DNA from: Aspergillus flavus
Taxonomy: Eukaryota > Ascomycota > Eurotiomycetes > Eurotiales > Aspergillaceae
Direction: 5' to 3'
Assembly: GCF_009017415.1 (NCBI RefSeq)
Contig: NC_092406.1
Coordinates: forward strand, 2,914,001-2,978,000
Length of the DNA stretch: 64,000 bases
Positions 23,296-34,532 of the stretch are shown piece by piece (within the stretch, counting starts at the first letter, position 1; every line of letters starts with the position of its first letter). The notes below the pieces were generated by a model. That model did not search any database and was not told the DNA's origin. It worked only from the letters and a program-made list of their open reading frames with translations. A program made the translations under genes and the position numbers.

Positions 23296-23656
23296 TTATT
23301 CAAATTACTCTTCCGGGCCTTTTTATATATGAGACAGAATTGTTATTGTCGCATATAATTTCTATATATATTCATAGGCTGCCGTTTCTCGAAGCATGAA
23401 ATGGACGTGGAGATGAAATTCACCAGAGAGGGAGTCACCAAAAGACGCAAGAGGAACTTAACGAGCAAAGAAAAAAAGCTTGTTTGTGGAACTGTAAGAT
23501 CTGCTACATGCAACTAGACAGCCACTTTTAGCACCGTAGAGACAGATTATTTCGCTATTTGAATATGTACCTTATTGATAAACCCAGCCATGCTGTGGAA
23601 TTTGCGCTTCTGCACTTGAAAAGGTGCAATGCCTCACGGGTCCCCTCCCTCCCACC
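23296..23656. other. Convergent 3' intergenic region
   Basis: About 360 bp between the stop of the ABC-F gene and the 3' end of the decayed DUF6536 gene. Nothing recognisable is seen besides presumed 3' UTR sequence. Confidence 0.5.
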
Positions 23657-25866
23657 TCACCCCATTGAAGCGGCAACACTTGATTCATCTTCCCGAGAAA
23701 GGTCCGCTGGACTCGTATTGGCATGACACGAGGCTGCAAGAGCCAGACTACAGCTCCCGGTGACCGGCATTCCAGACTTGAACCGTTTGAAGCTCAATCC
23801 GATAAGAGCACCAAGGGCGACAGCTCCAACCGAAACGGTTGCAACAATGGCGACTGCCGAATACCCACAGGTTATTATATCGTTGGTGGGATCTCGCTCC
23901 ATACCCACCGTGTACGCTTCAATCATGACAAGGAAAAGGCTCTCGGAGATGAGCCAGTGCACGAGCGTCGACGGGATAATGAAAGGAATGGCGTAGCGAT
24001 AGGGTAGAGAGAGGAAGTACGTGCTTCGTGGTGAGCCCATTGGCTCGGCAGAGACACGCAGTCCTTTCCGCTGGATTGCATATTGACTCCATTCATGGGC
24101 TAGGGCCATGGTCGTAATAAGACCGTTGCATGCAAAATATAGCATGGAGAAAATAAGTTGGGGTAAGTTTGCCACTAGGCTATTGGCCACCACTGACGAA
24201 ATCGTGTATCCCCCAGAAGAGATCAGTGTTTGAGTGCCCTAACCCGACACTCCAGATTCCAGTTGAGTCGAATAAGAGAAATAATCCGAGCACAAGTAGG
24301 GTGACGCAGGCTGCAAGAGCAATTGAATAGCTAGATGTTATTTGTCAATTCATTTTTGCTAGCAATATATGAGGGATATTGCCAGAGAGAGAACTAGACA
24401 GATATGGGGTCGAGTACTGAACATGTGATCCCAAGTGACCATCTCCTGCGAGACATAGCCGACCGCCATCTTCTCGGGTTTGTATCGAAGGTCATGGTTC
24501 TGCTGGATTTGGCTGATTGCCTTACAGATTCCATAGACAATAGACACATGCCTTGCGAGTATTGGTCAGGTGCCCTTGAGAAAGATGAAACTGCATCACC
24601 AGTGGTAAGAAGGGGAGAGTCCTTCGAGTTGAAAGCGACATAGCATAATACTATGGCCTTCACAGTATTAAATGCGATCACAATGACCACCAAATACAAA
24701 CTGTACTGTAGCTTGCAATGTGGAGTAAGCTCCTCAACAAGGCAGTACTCTGGTTTGTACCCGCCCACGGTCCAATTGTTTTCTGCTACTCGAGCTTGGA
24801 CTTGTGATAGAGAAGTGATGCATGAAGTTAATTGCCACTCATATTGATGATATTCCAAGTCTTCACATATCCAGTTATACCCACTTGCACCGACAGCGGC
24901 TACGTTGGTTTTAAAGACCTGTTGCGTAGACACAAGGTTGAAATGATCGGCGGGAGTGGCGTTGCCTGTCACTAAAATGAGACTGCCATATGTCGACTGA
25001 AATGCAGTGGTATACGCAGTAACACAAGCGGAATTCTCAAGTCGGTATAGAGTGCCGTTTTGTGCTTTCGTATGGAGCCTGAGAATTGCTTGCCGGTGCA
25101 CGTCATCCCCAAAGTCCGATTCTATAACCGAACAGCCGTGTCATTCGGTGAACCGTTTGCGGCAAAGACATCATAAGCGTTGGCGGATACTGATGAGAAA
25201 ACGCTAGGATTATACCTAGGGCTTCATTATTAATTGGAACTTACAAGGCAAATTGTGAACGGGATGAAGCAAGGCGCTGACATCAGATGGAGAGGAAGAG
25301 AGAAGGCTAAACACATCCACAGCCAGAACCGTTTCTTGGCTATTTCGGACAAATTCCGCACACTCAATACACCAATGTTGAGCCATTGTCCGTTTTGGTG
25401 AGCTGTATCGACCTCTGTCCTCGTTGGTGCACCCAAAACTTGCTGTGTTATAGTGAGTTTGCGTATGCGTACCAAGTTAAAAGTGTCTCAAGCCTACCAT
25501 ACAGTAGTTGCTTGCACCCAAGAGAGCAGTTCTTAAAATGTTAATCATCAAATGAAAGCCTATACCAGCGTTCCGGACCTTCTTACAGTCCCCCGCGTAG
25601 AGGACTCCTTGGCCGTTTTGAACATGGCGATGCTGAACGGCCCATAAGGCAAAGCCTAGATTGAAGACATGCACAACCACGGAAATCACACATCCTACCA
25701 AAAGTGTGCGCCTCCAACCAGCGAACCGTTCTTTAAATGACTTCGGCTTGTTCCAGTCTGATTGAATGTCTGGATGTCTGAATCCATGATAATCTTTGTT
25801 CTTGCTTGCATTATCGCCAGAATGCATCAGTGGCTCCGCATCTCGTCGAAGAGGCGTCAACTCCAT
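23657..25866 (-). pseudogene. DUF6536-type multi-pass membrane protein gene with two apparent frameshifts
   Basis: Function of the family is unknown. Exon 1 starts at 25866 (MELTPLRRDAEPL) with the first helix (RTLLVGCVISVVVHVFNLGF) and the conserved segment LRTALLGASNYCM. After a 5' intron it continues GAPTRTEVDTAHQNGQWLNIGV, then LHLMYNPSVFSSVSANAYD. The next exon carries LENSACVTAY, YDWIC-like YNWICEDL, LQYSLYLVVIVIAFNTVK and RRWRSAMSRRRW. The final part is ANLPQLIFSMLYFACNGL and RSTYFLSLPYRYAIPF, all in the family order. Two breaks stand out. Around 25115-25140 the frame of NGSPNDTAV runs into a stop while the family continues in another frame (SDFGDDVHRQ). Around 24215-24235 GIWSVGLGHSN shifts frame before LISSGGYTISSVVANSL. 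The donor after LHLM (GTCAGC) is also non-standard. Either a pseudogene or sequence errors. Confidence 0.7.
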
Positions 25867-26584
25867 GTGTTGGACGTGGGAGGGAACTATATCAAGCTGA
25901 AACAGAAAATTATTGCAAAATAAGAAGCTTTTGGTTTCAAGAAAAGGCCAGACTTCTGGTTCTCATGATTTTGACAATCGTTTCAGGGGGTCAGCATAAA
26001 GATTAGAGGCGTCTCTATTGATTCCGGGCTGTGATCGGCCGAAGGCAGCCATGTCTGGACTGCTTGATCCGCGGCTCAAGTCCTTCGCGTCGATTAAGCA
26101 GCATCCTTCCTTTTTCTCATTCATCAGAGAGACAGGTACCTCGTATTTAGTTATGCCGATCACAAACGGACCAGCTGACCCATTCGCGACTTCATGGGCA
26201 CTCTTTTAAGTTCAGCCAGGAATATATCCGAATCTTGTGATAGGGAAGTATAATATGCTCCTGTCTGGATATGGCTTGTTGCCTGTATGATCCCAAGTGC
26301 CATGGATTGACCACTCCACTAAGTGTCGGCCTTCTGCACTTTATCCTGCTTGAATTGGACTAGCTTCATTGCATCGGTTCATGTATCTAAATCCCCTCAT
26401 GACCAACGATTATTTCATAGAATGTACCCCATGAATATCTCTGGTGCTCGAGGTGCTGACAGTTAAACTTACTCGAAAATCCCAATGACTGTACAACCCA
26501 ATAGGGTTATGTTGATCAATCTGTTATCATCCTGTCCCTGGGATAGATTACCACTCCACATCGAAATTCAATCGTCATCGACTT
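25867..26584. other. Intergenic region between two decayed genes
   Basis: About 720 bp upstream of the DUF6536 start and downstream of the ankyrin pseudogene. Short frames only, with no gene supported. Confidence 0.5.
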
Positions 26585-27983
26585 CTAGAGAAGAAAATCA
26601 AGGAAGAGACCGGCACCATGGCTCACCAATAAGTCGCTAACTGTAGAGGAATCCTTGTAAATGAGGCCTTGTGTAGCAGTGTTTGGCCATGTTTATCTCG
26701 GGCGTGAATATCTAGACCCTACCGCAGGAGCGTAAGTATTGCAACAGTGGCACCTTCTAGGGCTGCATGATGCAGGGCTGCTTGTTCCCATGCATATCTG
26801 GCATTTTTTTTTAGCGCCAGAAGTGAGGAGAGTTTCAAGCGCTGCAACGTTTCCCTGCATAGCTGCCCGGTGAAGGAGCCTCTTGCACTCGTAAGCTTCC
26901 GCTTCTATGTTTGAACGATGCTGAAAAAGCAAAGGTATCAGATGGGCCTTATTGCAGTCAATCGCACACCACAGTGAATTTTCACGACGTTCTGTCCAGT
27001 TCAGGGATACAAATTCGATGTCAGCGCCGTACTTGTTTATGCACTTCTCTTGATTGAGTCCAATTGCAAATGCCATGGGTGTGTACCCCTAATGGTTCAT
27101 TACTTCAGTTTTTGTACCAGATTTGAGAAGGACACGGACGATCTCTGGATGACCATGGCGGACTGCAAGATGAACCTGTGTTTCTTCTGAAATATAAGCC
27201 TTTTCTCATATATCCGACCCTTGTCAAGACAGAGTGATACCGCTGCTGTAGAGCCGCTGCATGTCACATCCAGAAGATCAGACGAACCCACTTCTGCCCC
27301 GGCATCCAGAAGCAAAGCTATCACCTCTGCGTAGCCGTATCTTGCAACTAGCTGTATCGCAGATTTCCCCTGTAGTCGTGCTGAGACATCAAATCGGGTC
27401 TTCAGAAGTAGCTTGACTATGTCCGCACAACGACGCTTAGAAGCAAGAGTTAAGGCCGTTGTTCTGTGTTGAATATGATAGTGAGGCATCATGTCGTTTT
27501 CTAACAAGAATTTGACAAAATTATAATTCCTACCACAAATGGCAAACTGCAATCAACACCACCTTAGGTCATGTTGTGTTGGATTAGGCTGCGTAGGTGA
27601 AGAGTTGATATGGACTCCTTTATCAAGTTGAATGCATGAGTCCACAAAATAGTCTTCAGCATCCTTCAAGACCAGGAGTTTGAAGATGTTCGTATGTCCC
27701 TCTTTTGCCACCAGGCACTTTGCACCTGGACAAGAGTCATGAGGCATTCGGCACCTCTATCGAGCAGAATCTTGACAGTTCCCTCGTGGCCCCGCTAGTT
27801 GTGCAAGGCATGTTTGGAAAAACGGTCGGGGAACGGTAGAATCAAAGCGGCGAGGGAAGGGTTCCCTGACATTTTGAGTCGGAAACGATCCAAGAAGGTC
27901 ATATAGGAGACGATAAGTTCTATGGTGTCTGCTGGTAAAGAAAGGAACCCCTCCCAAGAAGCAGAGTTAATGACTTTCCTCAC
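26585..27983 (-). pseudogene. Ankyrin-repeat protein pseudogene
   Basis: Read leftward from 27983, the N-terminus (GFLSLPADTIELIVSYMTFLD) resembles the F-box-like start common in fungal ankyrin proteins. Ankyrin repeats follow in several frames: GHEGTVKILLDRGAE, KEGHTNIFKLLVLKDAE, TALTLASKRRCADIVKLLLK, SAIQLVARYGYAEVIALLLDAGAE, VHLAVRHGHPEIVRVLLKSG, LLHRAAMQGNVAALETLLTSGA, AALHHAALEGATVAILTLLR and VSDLLVSHGAG. The frame is lost repeatedly. In-frame stops lie at 27089-27091 (KTEVMNH stop GYTPMAFAIG) and 26719-26721 (LLR stop GLDIHARDKHGQ). A frameshift falls at the nine-T run 26804-26812, and further shifts occur near 27200, 27550 and 26660. No single splice model repairs these, so it is a relic. 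Confidence 0.88.
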
Positions 27984-28474
27984 AGTGAAAGAAAAAAGAT
28001 ACGCGTGTCAGCCTCACGTACCATCGCGGCTGAGGTCATGAATGTGTTCTTTGAGCCCTTTTTTAGCATGTCAGCCCGATGATTTCTTCACACTAACCAA
28101 TGTACCCTTTCAGTTGAGGGCGTTGAATTCACGGGTCTCTACGGAGTATATTCTAGCTGTAATTGAAACCCACTAGACTCCTCGTGGTAGTACTTCCCAA
28201 CTCGGTTAGACGCGGTTACATTCCCGGTGAACTTCAAGGCGGGCATGTCCGAATGAAGTTAGTTCTGCGGAGAAGCAGCCTGCCAGCGAATGAAATGCCA
28301 CGGGATGACTCGATGATGATAAGCAAGCTTTCTTGGGATCCATTCCCCTCCTTCCCTTACCCATAGATTTCTCCCTTTAAGACCCAAATGCCCACCACTC
28401 CCCCGTTCAAACTTATTTATTGATATGCCGGAAACAGTTGGGCTTGCGTCTCCGTTTCGCCCCAATCCCTGCTC
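27984..28474. other. Promoter region of cnxABC
   Basis: About 490 bp between the ankyrin relic and the cnxABC ATG. It includes one TACGGAGTA motif at 28140-28148. No clear GATA or NirA-type arrangement was recognised. Confidence 0.5.
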
Positions 28475-30795
28475 ATGATGACTGGATTCTTACTGTCGCG
28501 ACGCGGGTTGACGGCCTCTCTACCATCCCTTCGGCGGTATCCCCGCACCTACCTCCGACAGATAGGGTCTGGCAGGAACAAGGCAGCTTCGCAGTATAGT
28601 ACGGCCTCCTCACCGGCAGAGAATGGAAAGAATGACACGAAACCTCTCCCCGCCACTTATTTCCCCAATTCTGAAACCTCGACCCAAAAACCTTCCCCGC
28701 GATGGACTGCCTTGAAAACCGCGAAACCATTTTCCGACTTCTTGACGGATACCTTCAACCGCCAACATGACTATCTCCGAATCAGCATCACCGAGCGTTG
28801 CAACCTCCGATGTGTGTACTGTATGCCGGAAGAAGGCATAGAGCTTTCGCCACCGGCTCGCCTGCTCACGTCCCCCGAGATAGTTTACCTGTCCTCCCTT
28901 TTCGTCTCGCAAGGGGTAACGAAGATCCGCTTAACAGGCGGTGAACCTACTGTCCGAAAGGATATTGTCCCTTTGATGCAGTCCATCGGCGATCTACGAC
29001 GCAACGGGCTTCGAGAGCTATGCCTGACAACCAATGGAATCTCGTTACACCGAAAACTGGAACCTATGGTTGAGGCAGGTCTGACTGGGGTAAACCTCAG
29101 TCTCGATACTTTAGATCCCTTCCAGTTCCAAATCATGACGAGGAGGAAGGGGTTCGATGCTGTGATGAAAAGTATTGATAAAATCTTGGAACTAAATAAG
29201 ATGGGGGCAGGGATAAAATTGAAAGTGAACTGTGTGGTAATGCGGGGGGTCAATGACCGGGAGATCATCCCGTTCGTTGAGATGGGCCGTGATAGCCCTA
29301 TCGAAGTGCGATTTATTGAGTACATGCCATTTGATGGCAACCGGTGGAACCAGAAGAAGATGCTATCATATCAGGAGATGTTGACGGTCATCCGAGAGAA
29401 GTATCCAACCCTGGAAAAGGTGGTGGATCATAAAAATGACACTAGTAAAACGTATCGGGTACCTGGATTTCAAGGTCGCGTTGGGTTTATCACTAGCATG
29501 ACACATAATTTCTGTGGCACTTGCAATCGTCTACGCATCACATCCGACGGAAACTTGAAGGTCTGCCTGTTCGGCAATGCCGAGGTATCGTTACGTGACA
29601 CCATCCGGAAAGCCAACAATGGAGAGCCCATCGATGAGGCTACAATGAATAAATTACAACTACTTGAGGCTGCGGACAAGGCCGCTCGTATTAATGAGGA
29701 GGGCGGACTGGTCGATGAAAGAGAACGAGAGCTTCTTGAAATTATTGGCATGGCTGTCAAACGAAAGAAGGCCAAGCATGCTGGGATGGGCGAGTTGGAG
29801 AACATGAAGAATAGGCCGATGATTCTCATTGGTGGGTAGGCGCAACCTCCTTTTCTTTCCTCTCACGACTGTCTGGCGAATTCATGTGATATTACGAATC
29901 ATGATTAATGCATAAGCTGGGGTTTCTTTTCGTTCCATTGGTATTCCAACGGGTGGTGGCTCAGCTGCCGTGAGCTTTTGTATTTACGACCTTGGCTGTC
30001 GAGAGCGATGCTGATAGGTGGGATCTAGATAATGGACCCATGAGGACACTGACAGGCTCAGAACAGTCTAGAAAATGGGCGACATCCGCGGGAAAAAGGC
30101 CATGGTCCAGTATCCCGAGACACTTGCTTCAGTCCAGCTCGCCTCGTCCGGGCCAAGTTCGTTATTACCATGGGGATGGTAGGAATGTCTCATCTGAGAC
30201 GGAACCGTCCGATTTAAAACGCCAGGGAACTGCGACGTCACTTCCTACGGATTCTGACCCGGATCTACCTCATCTCAACACCTCGCAAAATGTTCATATG
30301 ACTAAGATCAGCCAAAAGGCTGTTACTGAACGTTCCGCAACAGCGACATGCCTTGTGCGCTTTTCTAAGTCCCGCCCGTGGGAGCTGCTTCGAGAGGGGC
30401 GCGGGACACGAAAGGGTGATGTGTTCAGTGTCGCACGTATTGCTGGTATTATGGCTGCCAAGCAGACACCGGATATTATTCCCTTGTGTCATCCAGGCAT
30501 TGGAATTACAGGGGTTGAGGTGGATGTCACGCTCGTCGACCCCTTGCCCTCTCCGAAAGACACCGATCCGTCCCTGAAATACGGGGCGATGTGCGTAATG
30601 GCCACCGTGAGTTGCCTTGGCCGCACGGGGGTGGAAATGGAGGCGATGACCGCGACCATGGGAGCTGCGTTAACGGTGTATGATATGCTGAAGGCAGTTG
30701 ATAAGGGAATGGTGGTTGATGGAGTGAAACTTCTTGAAAAGAAAGGGGGGAAAAGTGGTCACTGGATCCGAGAGGAGCAAGTTGATCCTATGTAG
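28475..30795 (+). CDS. cnxABC: Fused MoaA-MoaC enzyme for molybdenum cofactor precursor synthesis (cPMP)
   Basis: Converts GTP to cyclic pyranopterin monophosphate, the first step of molybdenum cofactor synthesis; in Aspergillus nidulans cnxABC is a single gene with both catalytic domains. Exons 28475-29835 and 30018-30795 give 2139 nt, or 712 aa, around a 182-nt intron. Residues 1-90 are basic and Ser/Thr-rich, probably a mitochondrial presequence. The MoaA domain has the radical-SAM cluster ERCNLRCVYC near 107-116, the SAM-binding LTGGEPTVR, and the second cluster HNFCGTCNRLRITSDGNLKVC near 344-364. MoaA ends at MILIGG at the splice junction. The MoaC domain has RKGDVFSVARIAGIMAAK, IPLCHPGIGITGVEVDV, GRTGVEMEAMTA (Arg where bacterial MoaC has Lys) and KKGGKSGHW. 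Unspliced, the frame stops directly after GG (see findings). A nearby second ATG (MM start) cannot be excluded as the initiator. Confidence 0.95.
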
Positions 30796-31785
30796 GAACG
30801 GCGTCATGTGCGTAATTTTTTTTTTCTTTAAGGCAAAAAGAAAAAGAAAAAAATATTTATATTGGTAAAAAAAAAGTACCATGAACCTTGTAGAATTTCT
30901 GACAGGATGCAATGGGGTCCAATGCGGTAATTCCGCCAGCCCTATAATCCAAAAAAGGTTATCGCCTTATCAGAATCACGCCAAGACAGGTTAAGCGTGC
31001 AGATCGGCAGCCCGTTGATTGGTTCCGTCCCACCGCTTCTTTTTTCCCGGTTTTAAGTATTTTCTGTATTCTTTTCCCCCCCCTCCATCATCTTTCTTTC
31101 ATCTCACTAACTACTTACTTATTTACACTTGATCATTAGTCGCCACGCAAGGCTCAGTTGAAATGGAATAACACACGCTTTTACCCCCGTTTGATCCTCA
31201 ATTAAGAATTTAGCTCACAGAAATCAAACCGTGAGAGAAATCTTTGACACCGTCTATCCCGATCCGCCTGACTTTTACACCCTATACATCCATAGTTTCC
31301 AACTCAACTACAAATAGCTATATTACCAGCAAACGCATTCTCAAACTTACACCATACTGATCGACTTTCTTACGTCGTCATTAACAATCACGTCTCGTCG
31401 TTTTTCATCCGAAACCGAAATGCATTATCGAACAAGACTAAAGATAGATCAGAGATTTCATCAGCATCCTTGCGGGTAGCGGTGTGCGCCCCATTTTTGC
31501 AACAGAATCGGCTTTATCAATTCACTATCTGAAGCCTTAGAGGCTTCCCGAAACGTCGACTATCATACTGCAGCTGCATTATCTGACCCCCTCGCATGCC
31601 GGGTCAATCGGATACATTGTGCCCACTGAGGATGGTCACCTGTTCGTACCTTCTCTCCTTTCTTCTTCCGCCTGTTCGTGGGCTTGGTGTCGGCTCTGTT
31701 ATAGCTCGACCAATTCGATTGAACCTCGCTGACCTTTGCGACAAATGTAGCACGAGGCTGGCTTCGGCCTCTTGGTCGGATTATT
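30796..31785. other. Intergenic region and likely long leader of the Trk gene
   Basis: About 990 bp. It begins with A/T-rich cnxABC 3' UTR sequence. Near 31075-31130 it becomes strongly pyrimidine-rich (C and T runs), as seen just upstream of many filamentous-fungal transcription starts. A 19-codon upstream ORF (ATG 31420 to TAG 31479) lies in the presumed leader. Confidence 0.5.
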
Positions 31786-34069
31786 ATGGCGGTGGTACCG
31801 CCTTTCAATTTTATCACGCTACACTATGCTTATTTTATCGTAACATCATTGGTCTGCAGTGTCATATTTTGGGGAGCTTCGAACCCGCTCCGTAGTGTCT
31901 CCTACGCTGATGCGCTGTTTATGTGTGTTAGCGCCATTACAGGCGCTGGACTGAACACTGTATGCCTCTCTTCACGTCAAAGACATCAGCCGCTCGGGCT
32001 AGCTTTCCATCTGCTTGATGCATTTAGTAATACTTTCGCTAGGTGGATTTATCTTCATTGAATACTTTCCAGCAGGCTATCCTTTTCGCGCTCCTGATGT
32101 TGGGGCACGCTATTCTCATCTCGATCACTGTTCTATTTGTGAGGAAGAGGGCTTTTGAATCGAAATTCAAAGGCATTTCAAATAGATTGGCTCAATATAG
32201 GGAGTCTCGTCCCACATCTGATCTAAACGTTCCGCTAGATGAAGCGGACTTCAAGGTTGTCAATGTGCAGCCCTCAAACATGAATGCCGGTCATGGCGAC
32301 AAGGCCCCCGGGATGACTGAAGTCAGTCCCGTAGAGAACTCAACTGATTTGACCAGTGATGACCATATACACTGGGCTGAAGATGATCAGATAACTATTG
32401 GTGCACGAAGACGCTCACACCATCAAAGCCACCGAGTGTTCCCTATGGTGGGCGTTGGCGCTCGGCCTGATCTGAATAATCATCCGAAAGATGCTATTCC
32501 CAACCTGCCTCTGCGAGAGGAGAGTGACATATTACGGCTGAAGGGCATAATCCAAGGGACGCAAAAGTATTTCGCGTCCAGAGGCTTCATCTCCCGAAAC
32601 TCCCAGTTTTATGGGCTCACCCCCGACGAACGCGAGAGACTTGGCGGAGTTGAATACAAGGCAGTTTCGTTCTTGGCAGTTATAGTCGCCGTCTACTGGC
32701 TGATGTTCTTGATCATCGGTATGATCGGCGTAGGAGGATGGCTCGAAGCGAATCATCCAGATATATCTCGGGAGAATGGTCTGTCGCCTTTCTGGACAGG
32801 CGCGTTCTTCGCTGTTTCTGCATTTGTGAACAGCGGTATGTCCCTTTTGGATGCCAATATGACTGCACTGCAAAAGAAGTAAGTGTCTCATCAACGTTTT
32901 AATGTCTTGAAATGTACTGACCGTGGTAGTGTGTACCCACTTCTCACTATGGGGTTGCTAATCCTCGCCGGGAACACCCTCTACCCCTGCTTCCTGAGGT
33001 TTATAATTTGGTCTATGAGATGTATGATTCCAGACCAACCGGCATGGAAGACATGGGAAGTTACTCTAGACTTTATCCTGGACCATCCTCGAAGGGTATG
33101 TATGTGGAAGGCAGCCAGTAGGGGCACATTTGCTAATTGGGTAGGTATATACGAACCTTTTCCCGAGACGCCACACATGGTATCTGCTAGGAACCATCAT
33201 TGTCTTGAATGCTATTGATTGGGCCGGTTTCGAAATACTTGCGATCGGAAATCAAGAAATCGAGCAGTTGCCACCAGGCTATCGAGTCCTGGATGGCTTG
33301 TTCCAAGCGTTAGGTATGGATTTCACTTCTAATTCCCATAACCAACTAAGCCTTTTATGTCTCTAACGTTTGACAAATTGCAGCCGTACGCTCTGGAGGA
33401 TTTTACGTAGTAACCATATCCGGACTCCGACAAGGGTTACTCGTTCTATACGTTCTCATGATGTACGTGTCGGCATTCCCCGTACTGGTGACCATGAGAA
33501 ACACCAACGTCTACGAAGAACGCTCCCTGGGCATCTACGCCCACGATGACCCGGAATCTGAGTCCGAAGGCCAAGCCAAACCAGGCCTCTTCATGAGTCT
33601 TGTGCGACACCACCTCCTCGGACGACAGGACGTCCCCAGCGCCGAAGTTTCGCGCAGCTACTTCGTCCACCAACAACTGCGTTCCCAACTAAGCCACGAT
33701 ATCTGGTGGATTGCCCTAGCAGTCCTCTTCATTTCCATCGCCGAATCGCCCAATTTCAATCGCGATCCTGTCAGCTACTCCACCTTCAACATCATCTTTG
33801 AAGTTGTTTCCGCCTACGGCTGCGTCGGCGTCAGCGTCGGCATCCCCGGCAGGAACAGCTCCTTTTGCAGCGGGTGGCACACCATCAGCAAATTGATCCT
33901 GGCGGCGGTTGCCCTCCGTGGACGTCATCGTGGTCTTCCCGTGGCTATCGATCAGGCTGTCATGTTACCAAATGATTCCCTCGCCTGGGCTGAAGAGGAA
34001 GATGCTGCGCTGAGACGGGAAAAAACTCGTGCTTGGGGTGTGGACAAAATGCCTGTTGGGGCTGTCTAA
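31786..34069 (+). CDS. Trk-family high-affinity potassium transporter
   Basis: Plasma-membrane K+ uptake protein of the Trk/Ktr/HKT superfamily. Exons 31786-31959, 32043-32878, 32930-33095, 33145-33313 and 33384-34069 total 2031 nt, giving 676 aa with phases closing. It begins FNFITLHYAYFIVTSLVCSVIFW (helix 1). The first pore loop is SYADALFMCVSAITGAGLNTV, the second FWTGAFFAVSAFVNSGMSL, the third LDGLFQALAVRSGGFYVV, and the fourth YSTFNIIFEVVSAYGCVGVSVG. This is the fourfold MPM layout of the family with the pore glycines present. The hydrophilic loop after helix 3 (about residues 90-230) is short compared with the several-hundred-residue loop of yeast Trk1. The C-terminal tail has the family motif LRGRHRGLPVAIDQAVMLP. 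Several Trk paralogues exist in Aspergillaceae, and I cannot say which this is. Confidence 0.93.
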
Positions 34070-34532
34070 ATTCTCTTAACGGCATACGGATCGTACCGTG
34101 CGTTACCTATGTAACATTGACACCACTAGGAATTCTATACCTTTGTGGATATCGTGAATTCGGTGCATTGTGGCATGGGTAAGGTTGTCGGTTTTCCGTA
34201 TAAAAGTTTCTTCATACAGATTGGAATTTTGTTTGATTTATCTTGTACTTTGTCTGTTTTATCTGATTTCATGTACTGTCTTTTTCTTGCCTTATTTTTC
34301 GAGTTTCGAGTTTTGAGTTCTTGTTCTAGTTTATTTATGAATTAGTTTTGATTGCATAAAATGTTATTGGCATTCGAGATGCATCATTGCGTAGATGGTG
34401 CCTAAGCATTTCAACTTTTGTATACGTCGACATCAAAGTAAAAGAAACATGTCTTAAATAGCTACAACGAGAACCAGATATGGGGGAAATAGTGCCATCA
34501 CTAGTACAATGTTAAGGAGATAAAAGCATCAT
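34070..34532. other. Convergent 3' intergenic region
   Basis: About 460 bp, T-rich, between the stops of the Trk and Noc2 genes. Presumed 3' UTRs only. Confidence 0.5.
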
